A stretch of 54,515 bases of DNA from Burkholderiales bacterium RIFCSPLOWO2_12_FULL_61_40 (GCA_001770935.1 MESI01000040.1:1-54515); one strand, 5' to 3'; positions 26,175 to 34,483 are shown, numbered from the stretch's first letter. The notes: a model not told the origin generated them from the letters alone. Numbers and translations are program-made.

Positions 26175-26777
26175 ATGCCACATTCTGAATTGCCCGCAGC
26201 CCAAGCCCAGCCTGAATCATTGAGCGACCTTTTCTGGTCTTTCACCCGCCTGGCTTTGCAAGGCTTTGGCGGCGTATTGGCCATTGTGCAACGCGAGTTG
26301 GTGGACAAGAAAAAGTGGCTCACCCGCGAAGAGTTTGTGGAAGACTGGGCCGTGGCGCAAATTCTGCCCGGCCCCAACGTGGTGAATTTGTCGCTCATGA
26401 TTGGTGACCGCTTTTTTGGCCTGCGCGGCGCGCTGACCGCGCTGGCGGGCATGCTGACCTTTCCGCTGCTGATCGTGCTGGCGCTGGCGGCCTTGTTTGC
26501 TGGCGTGGCGGACTCCCCCCACATCCAGGGGGCCTTGCGGGGCATGGGCGCGGTCGCCGCCGGCCTGATTGCGGGCACCGGCCTCAAACTCATCGCTGCC
26601 TTGAAGCAAAATCCGATGGGAGCCCCCGTATGTTATGCGCTGGCAGCTATCACTTTTATAGCAATCGCCCTATTGCGGATTCCTTTGGCCTGGGTGCTTT
26701 TGGTCATCGGGGGAAGCGCGTGCGCGTGGACCTACCGGCAACTGGGCGCGTTGCACCAGATTAAGCCAACGCCATGA
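26175..26777 (+). CDS. Chromate-type transporter, first single-domain half
   Basis: A 200-residue CHR-family membrane protein with about five to six hydrophobic helices. The family blocks GFGGVLAIVQRELV and QILPGPNVVNLSLMIGDRF are visible. ChrA is normally one protein of about 400 residues with two such halves; here two half-size genes overlap as ATGA, the paired short-chain form. Chromate efflux is the named family role, but many short CHR pairs have no proven substrate. A 43-bp dispersed repeat lies in frame inside it (26622-26664). Confidence 0.85.
   Translation: MPHSELPAAQAQPESLSDLFWSFTRLALQGFGGVLAIVQRELVDKKKWLTREEFVEDWAVAQILPGPNVVNLSLMIGDRFFGLRGALTALAGMLTFPLLIVLALAALFAGVADSPHIQGALRGMGAVAAGLIAGTGLKLIAALKQNPMGAPVCYALAAITFIAIALLRIPLAWVLLVIGGSACAWTYRQLGALHQIKPTP
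26622..26664 (+). repeat. 43-bp dispersed repeat, copy 3, inside the chromate-type transporter gene
   Basis: AGCCCCCGTATGTTATGCGC start, a diverged core (TGGCAGCTAT) and TATAGCA end. It is read in frame as GAPVCYALAAITFIAIA, forming much of a membrane helix near the C-terminus. Confidence 0.8.
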
Positions 26778-27379
26778 GCATGAACCTGCACCTCACGCTC
26801 ACGTCAGCCGACTGGCTGGCGCTTTTTGTCCACTTCATGTCCTTGTCCTTGTTGGCCATCGGCGGTGCCATCACCACCGCGCCCGACATGCACCGTTACC
26901 TGGTGGGTGAGCAGCACTGGCTGAGCGATGCCCAGTTCACCTCCAGCGTGGCGCTGGCACAGGCATCTCCGGGGCCCAATGTGCTGTTTGTGGCCTTGCT
27001 GGGCTGGAATGTTGGCATCAATGCCGCTGGCGGTCCCGGTGCGGCCACCGCCTGGGCCTATGGCGGTCTGGGCGTGCTGGTCACCATGGTTGGCATCATG
27101 CTGCCCAGCACCACCCTCACCTTTGCCGCAGCCCGCTGGGGCCACCAAAATCGGGAGTTGCGGGCGGTGCGCGCTTTCAAACAAGGCATGGCGCCCATCG
27201 TGATTGCCTTGCTCATTGCCACCGGCTGGATTTTGGCGGCCGGCAATGCCGGTGAGACTGGGCAATGGCCCCTGTGGCTGTTGACCGCGGTCAACGCCCT
27301 GCTGGTCTGGCGCACCCGCGTGCACTTGCTGTGCTTGCTGGGCGCTGGGGGGCTGGTGGGGTGGTTGGGTTGGGTCTAG
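26774..27379 (+). CDS. Chromate-type transporter, second single-domain half
   Basis: A 201-residue CHR-family protein with the same layout as the preceding gene: SLLAIGGAITTAPDMHR replaces GFGG, and LAQASPGPNVLFVALLGW matches the PGPN block. It should pair with the first half in the inner membrane to form the transporter. The ATG overlaps the upstream stop by four bases. The patatin gene starts 29 bases after its stop. Confidence 0.87.
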   Translation: MSMNLHLTLTSADWLALFVHFMSLSLLAIGGAITTAPDMHRYLVGEQHWLSDAQFTSSVALAQASPGPNVLFVALLGWNVGINAAGGPGAATAWAYGGLGVLVTMVGIMLPSTTLTFAAARWGHQNRELRAVRAFKQGMAPIVIALLIATGWILAAGNAGETGQWPLWLLTAVNALLVWRTRVHLLCLLGAGGLVGWLGWV

Positions 27380-27408
27380 GATGTGCCTGCACAAATGGAA
27401 GACAAACG

Positions 27409-28896
27409 ATGAAAAAAAAGACCATTGCCGAGCAAAAAAACCAGATGTCCCAGGCCACGGACTACCGCACCTGGCGCATGCATGCCCTGGAGCTGGATGC
27501 CCTGGAAAGCAAGGATGTCTGGAAGGGCGAAGCCATTTCGCCGTTCTACCAGTACGCGCTGATCCAGCAACGCCTGGTCAATCTCAAGAAATGGCGCAAA
27601 GCGGGCGACTGGGCGCAACTCATTTTCAGCCTGCGCGAGGGGCTGCACCGCAACCTGGGCAATCTGGCCAACCCGGAGTTGTACCGCCACACCCATGTGG
27701 GCACCAAGTACCTGATCGACGAATACATCACGGAAGTCACCTCGCTGCTCAACTACCTGTGCGACAACGACATTCCGGAGTTGCCCTACGCAGAGAAGAT
27801 GATGTTCTTCCGCCATACCGGGCAAAGCTTTGGGCGTTCGGCCCTGATGCTCAGCGGCGGCGCCAATATGGGCATGTTCCATATCGGCGTGATCAAGGCA
27901 CTGCGGGAGCAAAAGCTCTTGCCACGCGTGATATCCGGCTCCAGCGCCGGCTCGGTCATGGCCGCCTTGCTGGGAACGCGCAACAACGCCGAGCTCGATG
28001 CCTTGTTCCGTGGCGAGCGCATGGACTTTCACTCCTGGCGGCGTCTGGGTTTTCGCGAAATGGTGCGGCAAAAGTCCTTCATGGACATACGCCAGCTGGA
28101 AAAATTCTTGCGCGCCAACATCGGTGAATACACCTTCGAAGAGGCCTTCAAAAAGACCAAACGCATCATCAACATCACCGTCTCGCCGGTGGACAAACAC
28201 CAGCACCCCCGCCTGCTGAATTACCTGACCACGCCGCACCTGTTGGTCTGGAGCGCGGTGCTGGCTTCCTGTTCGGTGCCGGGCCTGTTTCCTTCGGTCA
28301 TGCTGATGACCAAGGACCGCCTGGGCCAGGAAAAACCCTACATGGCCTCCATCCGCTGGGTGGATGGCGCGATTCAAAGCGATTTGCCCGCACAGCGGCT
28401 GGGCGAGCTGTACAACGTCAACCACCACATCGCCAGCCAGACCAACCCCCATGTGCTGCCCTTTATCGCCGACCATACCCGCAAGGAGGGCTGGCCCCGC
28501 TTTCTGACGAATCTGGTCAAAGGTGAGCTGCAGTACCGCAGCAAGCAGGTGTTGCAACTCGCCTCGTACGGCATCGAACGCGGCATTGTCAAAACCATGC
28601 TGGAAGGGGCTGCGGCCATCGTGGGCCAACAGTACTACGGCGACGTGACCATCCACCCCAAGGTCCAGATAAAGGACTACCGCCGCATCCTCGGGCACGT
28701 TTCCATCACGGAGTACAAAAACTGGATTTTGGCGGGAGAGCGTGAAACCTGGCCCAAAATCACCATGATCCGGGACCAGACCATCATTGGACAGACCCTG
28801 GAAGACTGCATTGTTCGCCTGAAAAAGCAGCGCAACCGCCACAGCCCGGGGAGCGGTGCCACAGACGCTGCAGTGCCGCCCCGCCGCGCGGCTTAA
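27409..28896 (+). CDS. Patatin-family triacylglycerol lipase with DUF3336 domain
   Basis: A 495-residue lipase resembling the Tgl3/Tgl4/SDP1 group of TAG lipases. Residues about 1-140 form the DUF3336 region (TWRMHALELDALE, LREGLHRNLGNL). The patatin domain has the oxyanion hole SGGANMG, nucleophile Ser179 in GSSAGS and the dyad Asp in RWVDGAI. Start at 27409 is the first Met that fits the domain; the frame upstream overlaps the transporter gene. With the WS/DGAT gene in the same series it suggests both making and mobilising neutral lipid, feeding the beta-oxidation enzymes encoded at 9341-16220. Confidence 0.9.
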   Translation: MKKKTIAEQKNQMSQATDYRTWRMHALELDALESKDVWKGEAISPFYQYALIQQRLVNLKKWRKAGDWAQLIFSLREGLHRNLGNLANPELYRHTHVGTKYLIDEYITEVTSLLNYLCDNDIPELPYAEKMMFFRHTGQSFGRSALMLSGGANMGMFHIGVIKALREQKLLPRVISGSSAGSVMAALLGTRNNAELDALFRGERMDFHSWRRLGFREMVRQKSFMDIRQLEKFLRANIGEYTFEEAFKKTKRIINITVSPVDKHQHPRLLNYLTTPHLLVWSAVLASCSVPGLFPSVMLMTKDRLGQEKPYMASIRWVDGAIQSDLPAQRLGELYNVNHHIASQTNPHVLPFIADHTRKEGWPRFLTNLVKGELQYRSKQVLQLASYGIERGIVKTMLEGAAAIVGQQYYGDVTIHPKVQIKDYRRILGHVSITEYKNWILAGERETWPKITMIRDQTIIGQTLEDCIVRLKKQRNRHSPGSGATDAAVPPRRAA

Positions 28897-29435
28897 GATC
28901 GTGCAGTGGAAGGCTTGGCGAGCACGACCAGCACACTCACCAAAAAGACAGCCAATAAAGCGAATTTGAGGCTGGCGCTGACCCCCGCCACCAGGTACAG
29001 CGAAGACTCCGCCTGCTGCACGCCCGACGTGAAACGCCAATGCAGCGAATTTTCAACCGCATCGCACAGCGCGGCCAGGGGCATGCCCCAACGCAGCAGC
29101 GTCTCCGTTGCCGGTGAAAATTTCGTAAAAATGGCCGTTTTGCTTGCCAGCACATAACCAAACGCGCCGTAACACAGCAGCAAACCAAAATCGATGGGCA
29201 AATGCGACCGGTAGCGCAGCACACCCTCCGGTTTCCATATTTCCAAAATGGCCTGGAAGGACGACTGGTTAAAGGTGAACTGCAACGCCAGAATGCTGGG
29301 CTGAAGCGGCGCCAAATAGGCCGCCAGAGCAGCCAGCAGGGCCAGCGACGTCAGCCCCAAAATCCAGGCCACACGCTGGCCATTGCGCGCGGTTGAGTTG
29401 GGTGGGTGTGAAAAATGAGACGGAGCTGTTGGCAT
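28893..29435 (-). CDS. Hypothetical integral membrane protein
   Basis: A 180-residue protein with about four hydrophobic segments (VAWILGLTSLALLAALAAYL, DFGLLLCYGAFGYVL, LLRWGMPLAALCDAVENSL, FALLAVFLVSVLVVL). I do not recognise the family. The start at 29435 follows the lipoprotein stop by four bases, so they are probably one unit. Its stop shares a TTAA palindrome with the convergent patatin gene, so the genes overlap by three bases. Confidence 0.75.
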   Translation of the reverse strand: MPTAPSHFSHPPNSTARNGQRVAWILGLTSLALLAALAAYLAPLQPSILALQFTFNQSSFQAILEIWKPEGVLRYRSHLPIDFGLLLCYGAFGYVLASKTAIFTKFSPATETLLRWGMPLAALCDAVENSLHWRFTSGVQQAESSLYLVAGVSASLKFALLAVFLVSVLVVLAKPSTARS

Positions 29436-29439
29436 ATTC

Positions 29440-29799
29440 TCAATGCGGGTTTTCAAAAAACAGGTAGTTGGAGCCGAAGTCGCTGATTTCGAAGTACACC
29501 TTCTTTTCTCCCGGGTCGGCTTGCATGTTGAGATTTTCGTCCAGCACGCCGTAACCAAAGCGGTAGGGCCGGGGCTTGCCGTCCTCGGTGCCCTGGGCGG
29601 TGCTGAGCTTGTCGATTTTCAGGAACCGGCGCACCAGCTTGTCCCCGGCATAAAACTCCAGCACCCCGTTGGTGCCGGTCCAGTTCTGGATATCGCGGCT
29701 GAACTTGTTTTGCTGCTCCTGGGTGCAACCTCCAATGAGAAATATGGCTGCAGCCCCCGCTGCTATTGCGCAAGCAGCTCCTGATTTAATAGCAATCAT
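29440..29799 (-). CDS. Small lipoprotein with a repeat-derived signal peptide
   Basis: A 119-residue protein. The signal peptide MIAIKSGAACAIAAGAAAIF runs to the lipobox LIGGC, which predicts lipidation on the Cys and export by Sec/Lsp. The mature part (QEQQNKFSRDIQNWTGTNG ... GNYLFFENPH-like end) is unrecognised. ATG at 29799 has AAAGGG upstream; a longer open frame overlapping rlmB is unlikely. Codons 2-16 of the signal peptide lie in a 43-bp dispersed repeat (29752-29794). Confidence 0.8.
   Translation of the reverse strand: MIAIKSGAACAIAAGAAAIFLIGGCTQEQQNKFSRDIQNWTGTNGVLEFYAGDKLVRRFLKIDKLSTAQGTEDGKPRPYRFGYGVLDENLNMQADPGEKKVYFEISDFGSNYLFFENPH
29752..29794 (+). repeat. 43-bp dispersed repeat, copy 4, encoding a signal peptide on the minus strand
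   Basis: AGCCCCCGCTGCTATTGCGC start, GCAAGCAGCT core, AATAGCA end. Read on the minus strand it gives AIKSGAACAIAAGA of the lipoprotein. Ends TGCTATT and AATAGCA form an inverted repeat here. Confidence 0.85.
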
Positions 29800-29819
29800 G
29801 GTACCCTTTCCATCGAAAT

Positions 29820-30593
29820 TCACGAAGGTGAACGCTGGCGCAGCGCCTCGTACAGGCACACGCCGCTGGCCACCGACACATTCAGGCTTTCCACCGCGCC
29901 GCGCATCGGAATGCTAACCAGCTGGTCGCAGGTTTTGGCGGTGAGCTGGCGCATGCCGTCGCCTTCCGCACCCAGCACCAGGGCCACCGGGCCTTTCAGG
30001 TCCGCCTGGTACAGGGTTTGGGTGGCCGCATCGCTGGTGCCGATGATCCAGATGTTGCGCTCCTTCAACTCGTTCAAGGTGCGCGCCAGATTGGTCACCA
30101 TGAAGTAAGGCACGGTTTCTGCTGCGCCGCTGGCCACTTTGGCCACGGTGGCGTTGATACCCGCAGCATGGTCCTTGGGCGCGATCACCGCATGCACGCC
30201 CGCGCCATCGGCCACCCGCAGGCAGGCGCCCAGGTTGTGCGGGTCGGTCACGCCGTCCAGTACCAAAATCAAGGGCTGTGTGCGTTCAGCCACCGGCAAG
30301 GCCGCATTGGTGGCCTCCAGGTTTTCCAGCAACTCATCCAGCGAATGCACCTGCTGGAGCTCTTGGACCCGCGCGGCGACGCCCTGATGCCCGTGGCCGC
30401 CGCACAGCTTGGCCAAACGGATACCGTCCGCTTCAATCAGGCGCACACCCGATTCGTTGACCTTGTCCAAAAACTGGCGCATGCGCGCGTCGCGGCGTGT
30501 GGGCTCGTAGTAGATTTCGATGATGGATTGGGGCGCGGTCTTGAGGCGAACGCCCAGGGCATGGAAGCCGAATAAAACTTTGGATGAAGACAT
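29820..30593 (-). CDS. rlmB: 23S rRNA (guanosine-2'-O-)-methyltransferase RlmB
   Basis: SpoU/TrmH-class enzyme that methylates the 2'-O of G2251 in 23S rRNA using SAM. It has 257 residues, normal for RlmB. An N-terminal L30e-like RNA-binding domain (VLFGFHALGVRL, about 1-85) precedes the SPOUT domain, with motif 1 LDGVTDPHNLGACLRVADGAG-like, motif 2 LVLGAEGDGM and motif 3 IPMRGAVESLNVSVA that forms the knot. The lipoprotein gene starts 20 bases after its stop. Confidence 0.95.
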   Translation of the reverse strand: MSSSKVLFGFHALGVRLKTAPQSIIEIYYEPTRRDARMRQFLDKVNESGVRLIEADGIRLAKLCGGHGHQGVAARVQELQQVHSLDELLENLEATNAALPVAERTQPLILVLDGVTDPHNLGACLRVADGAGVHAVIAPKDHAAGINATVAKVASGAAETVPYFMVTNLARTLNELKERNIWIIGTSDAATQTLYQADLKGPVALVLGAEGDGMRQLTAKTCDQLVSIPMRGAVESLNVSVASGVCLYEALRQRSPS

Positions 30594-30676
30594 GCCCCCA
30601 TTATCGCGGCTTGTCTTTTGCTATGCAATTGGTAGCTGCCAACGCATGGTTTACGCGGGTCAGAGGCCAAAAATGC

Positions 30677-31363
30677 TTAGGAAACCTCGTCCGTAGCCAG
30701 CACCTGCCCGGCCTCGATGGTGATACGCCGGTCGCATCGGGCGGCAATGGCACGGTCATGGGTCACCAGAACCAGGGTGGTGCCCTGCTCCCGGTTCAGG
30801 TCAAACATCAGTTCCATGATCTTTTCGCCGGTGGCAAAGTCCAGGCTGCCGGTGGGCTCGTCGGCCAACAGCACGGCAGGATGCACCACAAACGCACGGG
30901 CCAGCGCCACCCGTTGCTGTTCACCCCCGCTGAGCACCCGCGGGTAGGACGCCAGACGTTGCGACAAGCCCACACGCTCCAGCATCTCGGTGGCGGCACG
31001 CCGGGCGTCCTTGCGCGCGGCCAGCTCCAGCGGCAGCATGACGTTTTCCAGCGCGGTCAGGTTGCCCAGCAGCTGAAAGCTCTGGAAGACAAAACCGACC
31101 TGGTGGGACCGCAGGGCGGCCCGTGCGTCTTCGTCCATGGCAAACAAATCGCGACCCGCGAGGCGCACCGTGCCGCTGCTGGGCGTGTCCAGCCCGGCGA
31201 TGATGGACAACAGCGTGCTTTTGCCCGATCCGGATGCGCCCACAATGGCCGCTGTCTCGCGCGCTTTTAGCGCAAAATCGATGTCACGCAAAATCTCCAG
31301 CGTGCCGGTGGAATCGCTCACCGCTTTGCAGACGTGCTCAACAGAAATAATTGAATCAGACAT
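30677..31363 (-). CDS. ABC transporter ATP-binding protein, YbbA/LolD-like
   Basis: A 228-residue MacB/LolD-type ATPase. Walker A GASGSGKST, Q-loop VFQSFQLL, signature LSGGEQQRVALARA, Walker B VLLADEPTG and the His in LVTHDRAIA are all present. YbbA genes usually lie divergent to tesA, as here, and are followed by the permease ybbP. No permease follows in this window; rlmB comes next. Its start codon overlaps that of tesA (CATG), leaving no gap, so its promoter must lie inside tesA. Substrate unknown. Confidence 0.9.
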   Translation of the reverse strand: MSDSIISVEHVCKAVSDSTGTLEILRDIDFALKARETAAIVGASGSGKSTLLSIIAGLDTPSSGTVRLAGRDLFAMDEDARAALRSHQVGFVFQSFQLLGNLTALENVMLPLELAARKDARRAATEMLERVGLSQRLASYPRVLSGGEQQRVALARAFVVHPAVLLADEPTGSLDFATGEKIMELMFDLNREQGTTLVLVTHDRAIAARCDRRITIEAGQVLATDEVS

Positions 31364-32024
31364 GGGGCTTTCTTTGTATCGACGACACTTTATCGCGCTC
31401 GCGCTTCTGGCCGAAGTTGCGGGGTTATCTTCAGCCCAGGCCAAATCCACGCCGCCACATCCACAAACACCCACCATTCTGGTGGTGGGCGACTCTTTGA
31501 GCGCCGAGTATGGCCTCAAACGCGGCAGCGGCTGGGTGGCCCTGCTGGAGCGGCGCCTGGCGCAAGAGAAGATTGCCGCAAAGGTAATCAACGCCAGCAT
31601 CAGTGGCGACACCACTTCGGGGGGGCGCTCCCGGCTGCCAGCCCTGCTGGCGCAGCACCGGCCCACCCTGGTCGTCATCGAACTGGGCGGCAACGACGCC
31701 TTGCGCGGCCTGCCTCTGGCCATGACACAAGACAATCTGACGGCCATGACGCTTGCGGCGCAGGCTGCAAAAGCCAAGGTGTTGCTGCTGGGGATGCAGG
31801 TACCGCCCAACTACGGCCAAGACTATGCCGCCAAGTTTGCAGACACTTTTACGGCAGTTGCCAAAACCAGCAAAGCAGCCCTGGTGCCCTTTTTACTCAA
31901 AGGGATCGCCGATGGCCCGGACGCCACGCGCCTGTTCCAGCCTGACCGCATTCACCCGGTGGAAGCCGCCCACCCCGCCATTTTGAACACGGTCTGGCCC
32001 ACCCTCAAGAAACTCATCGCATGA
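31362..32024 (+). CDS. tesA: Arylesterase / multifunctional acyl-CoA thioesterase I (GDSL)
   Basis: Periplasmic SGNH hydrolase that cleaves acyl-CoA, esters and lysophospholipids. It has 220 residues with a signal peptide (LYRRHFIALALLAEVAGLSSAQA). Block I VVGDSLSAEYGL holds nucleophile Ser45, block III is GGNDALRG, and block V DRIHPVEAAH gives the Asp-x-x-His pair. ATG at 31362 is used; an in-frame TTG at 31374 would also leave a complete signal peptide. It overlaps the next gene by four bases (ATGA). Confidence 0.92.
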   Translation: MGLSLYRRHFIALALLAEVAGLSSAQAKSTPPHPQTPTILVVGDSLSAEYGLKRGSGWVALLERRLAQEKIAAKVINASISGDTTSGGRSRLPALLAQHRPTLVVIELGGNDALRGLPLAMTQDNLTAMTLAAQAAKAKVLLLGMQVPPNYGQDYAAKFADTFTAVAKTSKAALVPFLLKGIADGPDATRLFQPDRIHPVEAAHPAILNTVWPTLKKLIA

Positions 32025-33106
32025 GCCTGACCATCATGAACGCCAGCGAGGTACTGGCCCAATTGCACACCTTTGACACCATCATCGATGCCCGCAGCGA
32101 GGGCGAGTTTGCCCAGGACCACCTGCCCGGCGCCGTGAACTGGCCCACCTTGAATGACGAAGAACGCAAGTTGATTGGCACCCTGTATGTGCAGGTCAAC
32201 CAGTTCGAAGCCAAAAAGCGCGGTGCGGCCATCGCCGCGCGCAATATCGCCCGGCATATCGAGCGCGATGTCATTGAAAAACCCAGAGACTGGAAGCCCT
32301 TGTGCTACTGCTGGCGTGGTGGCAAGCGCAGCGGATCCCTGTCACTCATCCTGGACCAGATCGGCTTTCGCGTCACCCTGGTGGAAGGCGGCTACAAGGC
32401 CTTTCGGGCCGCAGTGGTGCAAGACATTCCCCGCCTCGTCAGCGGACTGGACTGGCGCGTGGTGTGTGGAACCACAGGCTCGGGAAAAACGCGCCTGCTG
32501 CAGGCCCTGGCCGCCCAAGGCGCGCAGGTGGTCGACTTAGAGGCGCTGGCCAACCACCGCAGCTCGGTGCTGGGTGCTATTCCAGGCTTGCCACAACCCT
32601 CCCAAAAGCGCTTTGACACCCTGGTATGGGACGCGTTGCGGACGCTGGACCCCAGCCGCCCGGTGTTTATCGAAAGCGAAAGCAAGAAGGTGGGAAATGT
32701 ATCCGTCCCCACCAGTCTGATTGAGGCCATGCGAAGCGGCAGTTGCCTGAATCTGGTGTTACCCGATACCGAACGGGTTGCGCTGCTACTGGAGGACTAC
32801 GATTTTTTTGTGCACGATACGGAGCACTTTTGCCAACGTCTGAAGGTATTGGCAGAATTCCGGGGCAAAGTGGTGGTCGAGCAATGGCAGGCGCAGGTGC
32901 GCGCGGGCGATATTGCCACGGTGGTGCAAGAATTGCTCACGCAGCATTACGACCCGGTCTATGTGCAATCCATGCAACGCAATTTTTCACGGTTTGGGTG
33001 CGCCAAGGTGATCACCCCGGAAAACCACACCATGCCCGCCATGGTCGTTCTGGCGCAGCAATTGGTGAAGGACTTCGTGTTAGGGGATGCAGCAATATCT
33101 GCTTAA
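32021..33106 (+). CDS. mnmH: tRNA 2-selenouridine synthase (MnmH/SelU)
   Basis: Converts 2-thiouridine at the wobble position of some tRNAs to 2-selenouridine, using selenophosphate through a geranylated intermediate. It has 361 residues. The rhodanese domain (about 1-130) carries catalytic Cys97 in LCYCWRGGKRSGS. A P-loop GTTGSGKTRLL near 150 starts the second domain. The ATG overlaps tesA's stop. Activity needs SelD elsewhere in the genome, so its presence implies selenophosphate supply. Confidence 0.93.
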   Translation: MSLTIMNASEVLAQLHTFDTIIDARSEGEFAQDHLPGAVNWPTLNDEERKLIGTLYVQVNQFEAKKRGAAIAARNIARHIERDVIEKPRDWKPLCYCWRGGKRSGSLSLILDQIGFRVTLVEGGYKAFRAAVVQDIPRLVSGLDWRVVCGTTGSGKTRLLQALAAQGAQVVDLEALANHRSSVLGAIPGLPQPSQKRFDTLVWDALRTLDPSRPVFIESESKKVGNVSVPTSLIEAMRSGSCLNLVLPDTERVALLLEDYDFFVHDTEHFCQRLKVLAEFRGKVVVEQWQAQVRAGDIATVVQELLTQHYDPVYVQSMQRNFSRFGCAKVITPENHTMPAMVVLAQQLVKDFVLGDAAISA

Positions 33107-33179
33107 AAAGTCAATGACACATACCAAGACAAGACCACCCGCGCGCCGGTGCCAGTCTTGCATGCTGGAAGCTATTGCA

Positions 33180-34457
33180 CTAAAAACGAGGGGACTGATT
33201 CACAGATTCGGCCAACGAAAACGCCCAATTCAACTGTTTGACCAAACATACCCGCTTAAGGTCATAGTCCTCTCGCACCCGCTGGCGGGCTTGTTTCCCC
33301 AGCCGTAGCCTCTGCGCGGGATCGTCCAGCACCTGCTGCAAGGTTTTCAGCAGACTCTGTCGATCAAAAAACTCTACGAGCAGGCCTTGTTCTGCATGCT
33401 GGATCACCTCGCGTACTGGTGCCGTGTCACTTGCCACGATGCAAGCCCCCACGCTCATGGCCTCAAGCAAACTCCAACTCAGTACAAACGGATACGTCAG
33501 GTATACATGCACGCGCGAGACTTGCAATAGCATGGTAAATGCGTCCCGCCCCAACCGCCCTAGAAAGTGCACCCTGGTCCAATCGCTTTCGGATATCTGG
33601 TGGCGCACCTCGTCTGTGAACAAAGTCCGCCAGGTCGTGCCTGGAGGCGCTACGGCCCCATAGCCCGGCGCCTCGTCTCCCACCAGCAATACCCGGGCAT
33701 TTGGGCGCGCACGCAACAACTCGGGCAAGACACGCATGAATATGTGAAACCCCCGATAGGGCTCCAGGTGTCGTGCCACAAAGGTGATCACCTCGTCATC
33801 GCGCGTAAGGACTTCATCCCCGTCTGGGATCGTAAAACGCACCCCTGGGCTCGGGCGAAGAACATCGGTGTCTATGCCGTCGTGTGCCACACAAATACGT
33901 TCGCGCCAGTGCGCCGGAAATGTATTTGCCTGCCAAAGCGTCGGACTGATCGCGGCATCCGCCTGGTCGAGGTGGGCCAGATTGTTTAGATTCTTCATTT
34001 GCAATCGACAGGCATCGGCAGCCGGGTCAACCGAGCCAAACTCAGGGTCAAACCCCATATCAGCGCCGTCGGCCCGGTAGAAAAACTCGGCATACAGTCC
34101 CAATCGAGCCCGCGGCCAGACTTGCTTGACAAACAGCGGCTCACCCCAGCCCGGATGACCAATCACCACATCGGGCACAAAGCCCTGCAACTTCAGGGCT
34201 CCCATAGCAGCCCAGCATGCTTCGGCGCGCAAGGTCTTGCTCTCCATATCCACCAGCCAGGGATGCAGGCCGGGTGTGTTGGGCCTGCGCGGCTTGTAGG
34301 AAAACACTCGTACACCCTGCCAATTTCTGACCGACGCTCCACCAAGAGTGGCCAAGGCCACCACCTGATGCCCCCTACAGGCAAGGGCTGGTGCTAGATG
34401 ACGGAACTGGCCGGGGAAGTTCTGGTGAATGAACAAAAAACGGTAAGACTTATGCAT
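33180..34457 (-). CDS. Glycosyltransferase family 4-type enzyme
   Basis: A 425-residue GT-B glycosyltransferase. The N-terminal half begins FLFIHQNFPGQFRHLAPAL, typical of sugar-nucleotide transferases in polysaccharide clusters. The C-terminal half has FVARHLEPYRGFHIFMRVLP, RVHFLGRLGRD and PFVLSWSLLEAMSVGACIVAS, the last containing the E-x7-E-like donor-binding block. Acceptor and sugar are not readable. It lies alone, convergent with mnmH, downstream of the giant exoprotein gene on the same strand. Confidence 0.88.
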   Translation of the reverse strand: MHKSYRFLFIHQNFPGQFRHLAPALACRGHQVVALATLGGASVRNWQGVRVFSYKPRRPNTPGLHPWLVDMESKTLRAEACWAAMGALKLQGFVPDVVIGHPGWGEPLFVKQVWPRARLGLYAEFFYRADGADMGFDPEFGSVDPAADACRLQMKNLNNLAHLDQADAAISPTLWQANTFPAHWRERICVAHDGIDTDVLRPSPGVRFTIPDGDEVLTRDDEVITFVARHLEPYRGFHIFMRVLPELLRARPNARVLLVGDEAPGYGAVAPPGTTWRTLFTDEVRHQISESDWTRVHFLGRLGRDAFTMLLQVSRVHVYLTYPFVLSWSLLEAMSVGACIVASDTAPVREVIQHAEQGLLVEFFDRQSLLKTLQQVLDDPAQRLRLGKQARQRVREDYDLKRVCLVKQLNWAFSLAESVNQSPRF

Positions 34458-34483
34458 GACTCGGACGTTGTAACTCGGATGGT

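Noticed and set aside
26175..27379. A frameshifted full-length ChrA
   Set aside because: Two half-size proteins with their own start and an ATGA overlap are a known natural arrangement of CHR proteins, so this is not a broken gene.
33125..33160. CAAGAC/GTCTTG inverted repeat between mnmH and the glycosyltransferase as a convergent terminator
   Set aside because: Only six-base arms with a 24-base spacer; too weak to call.
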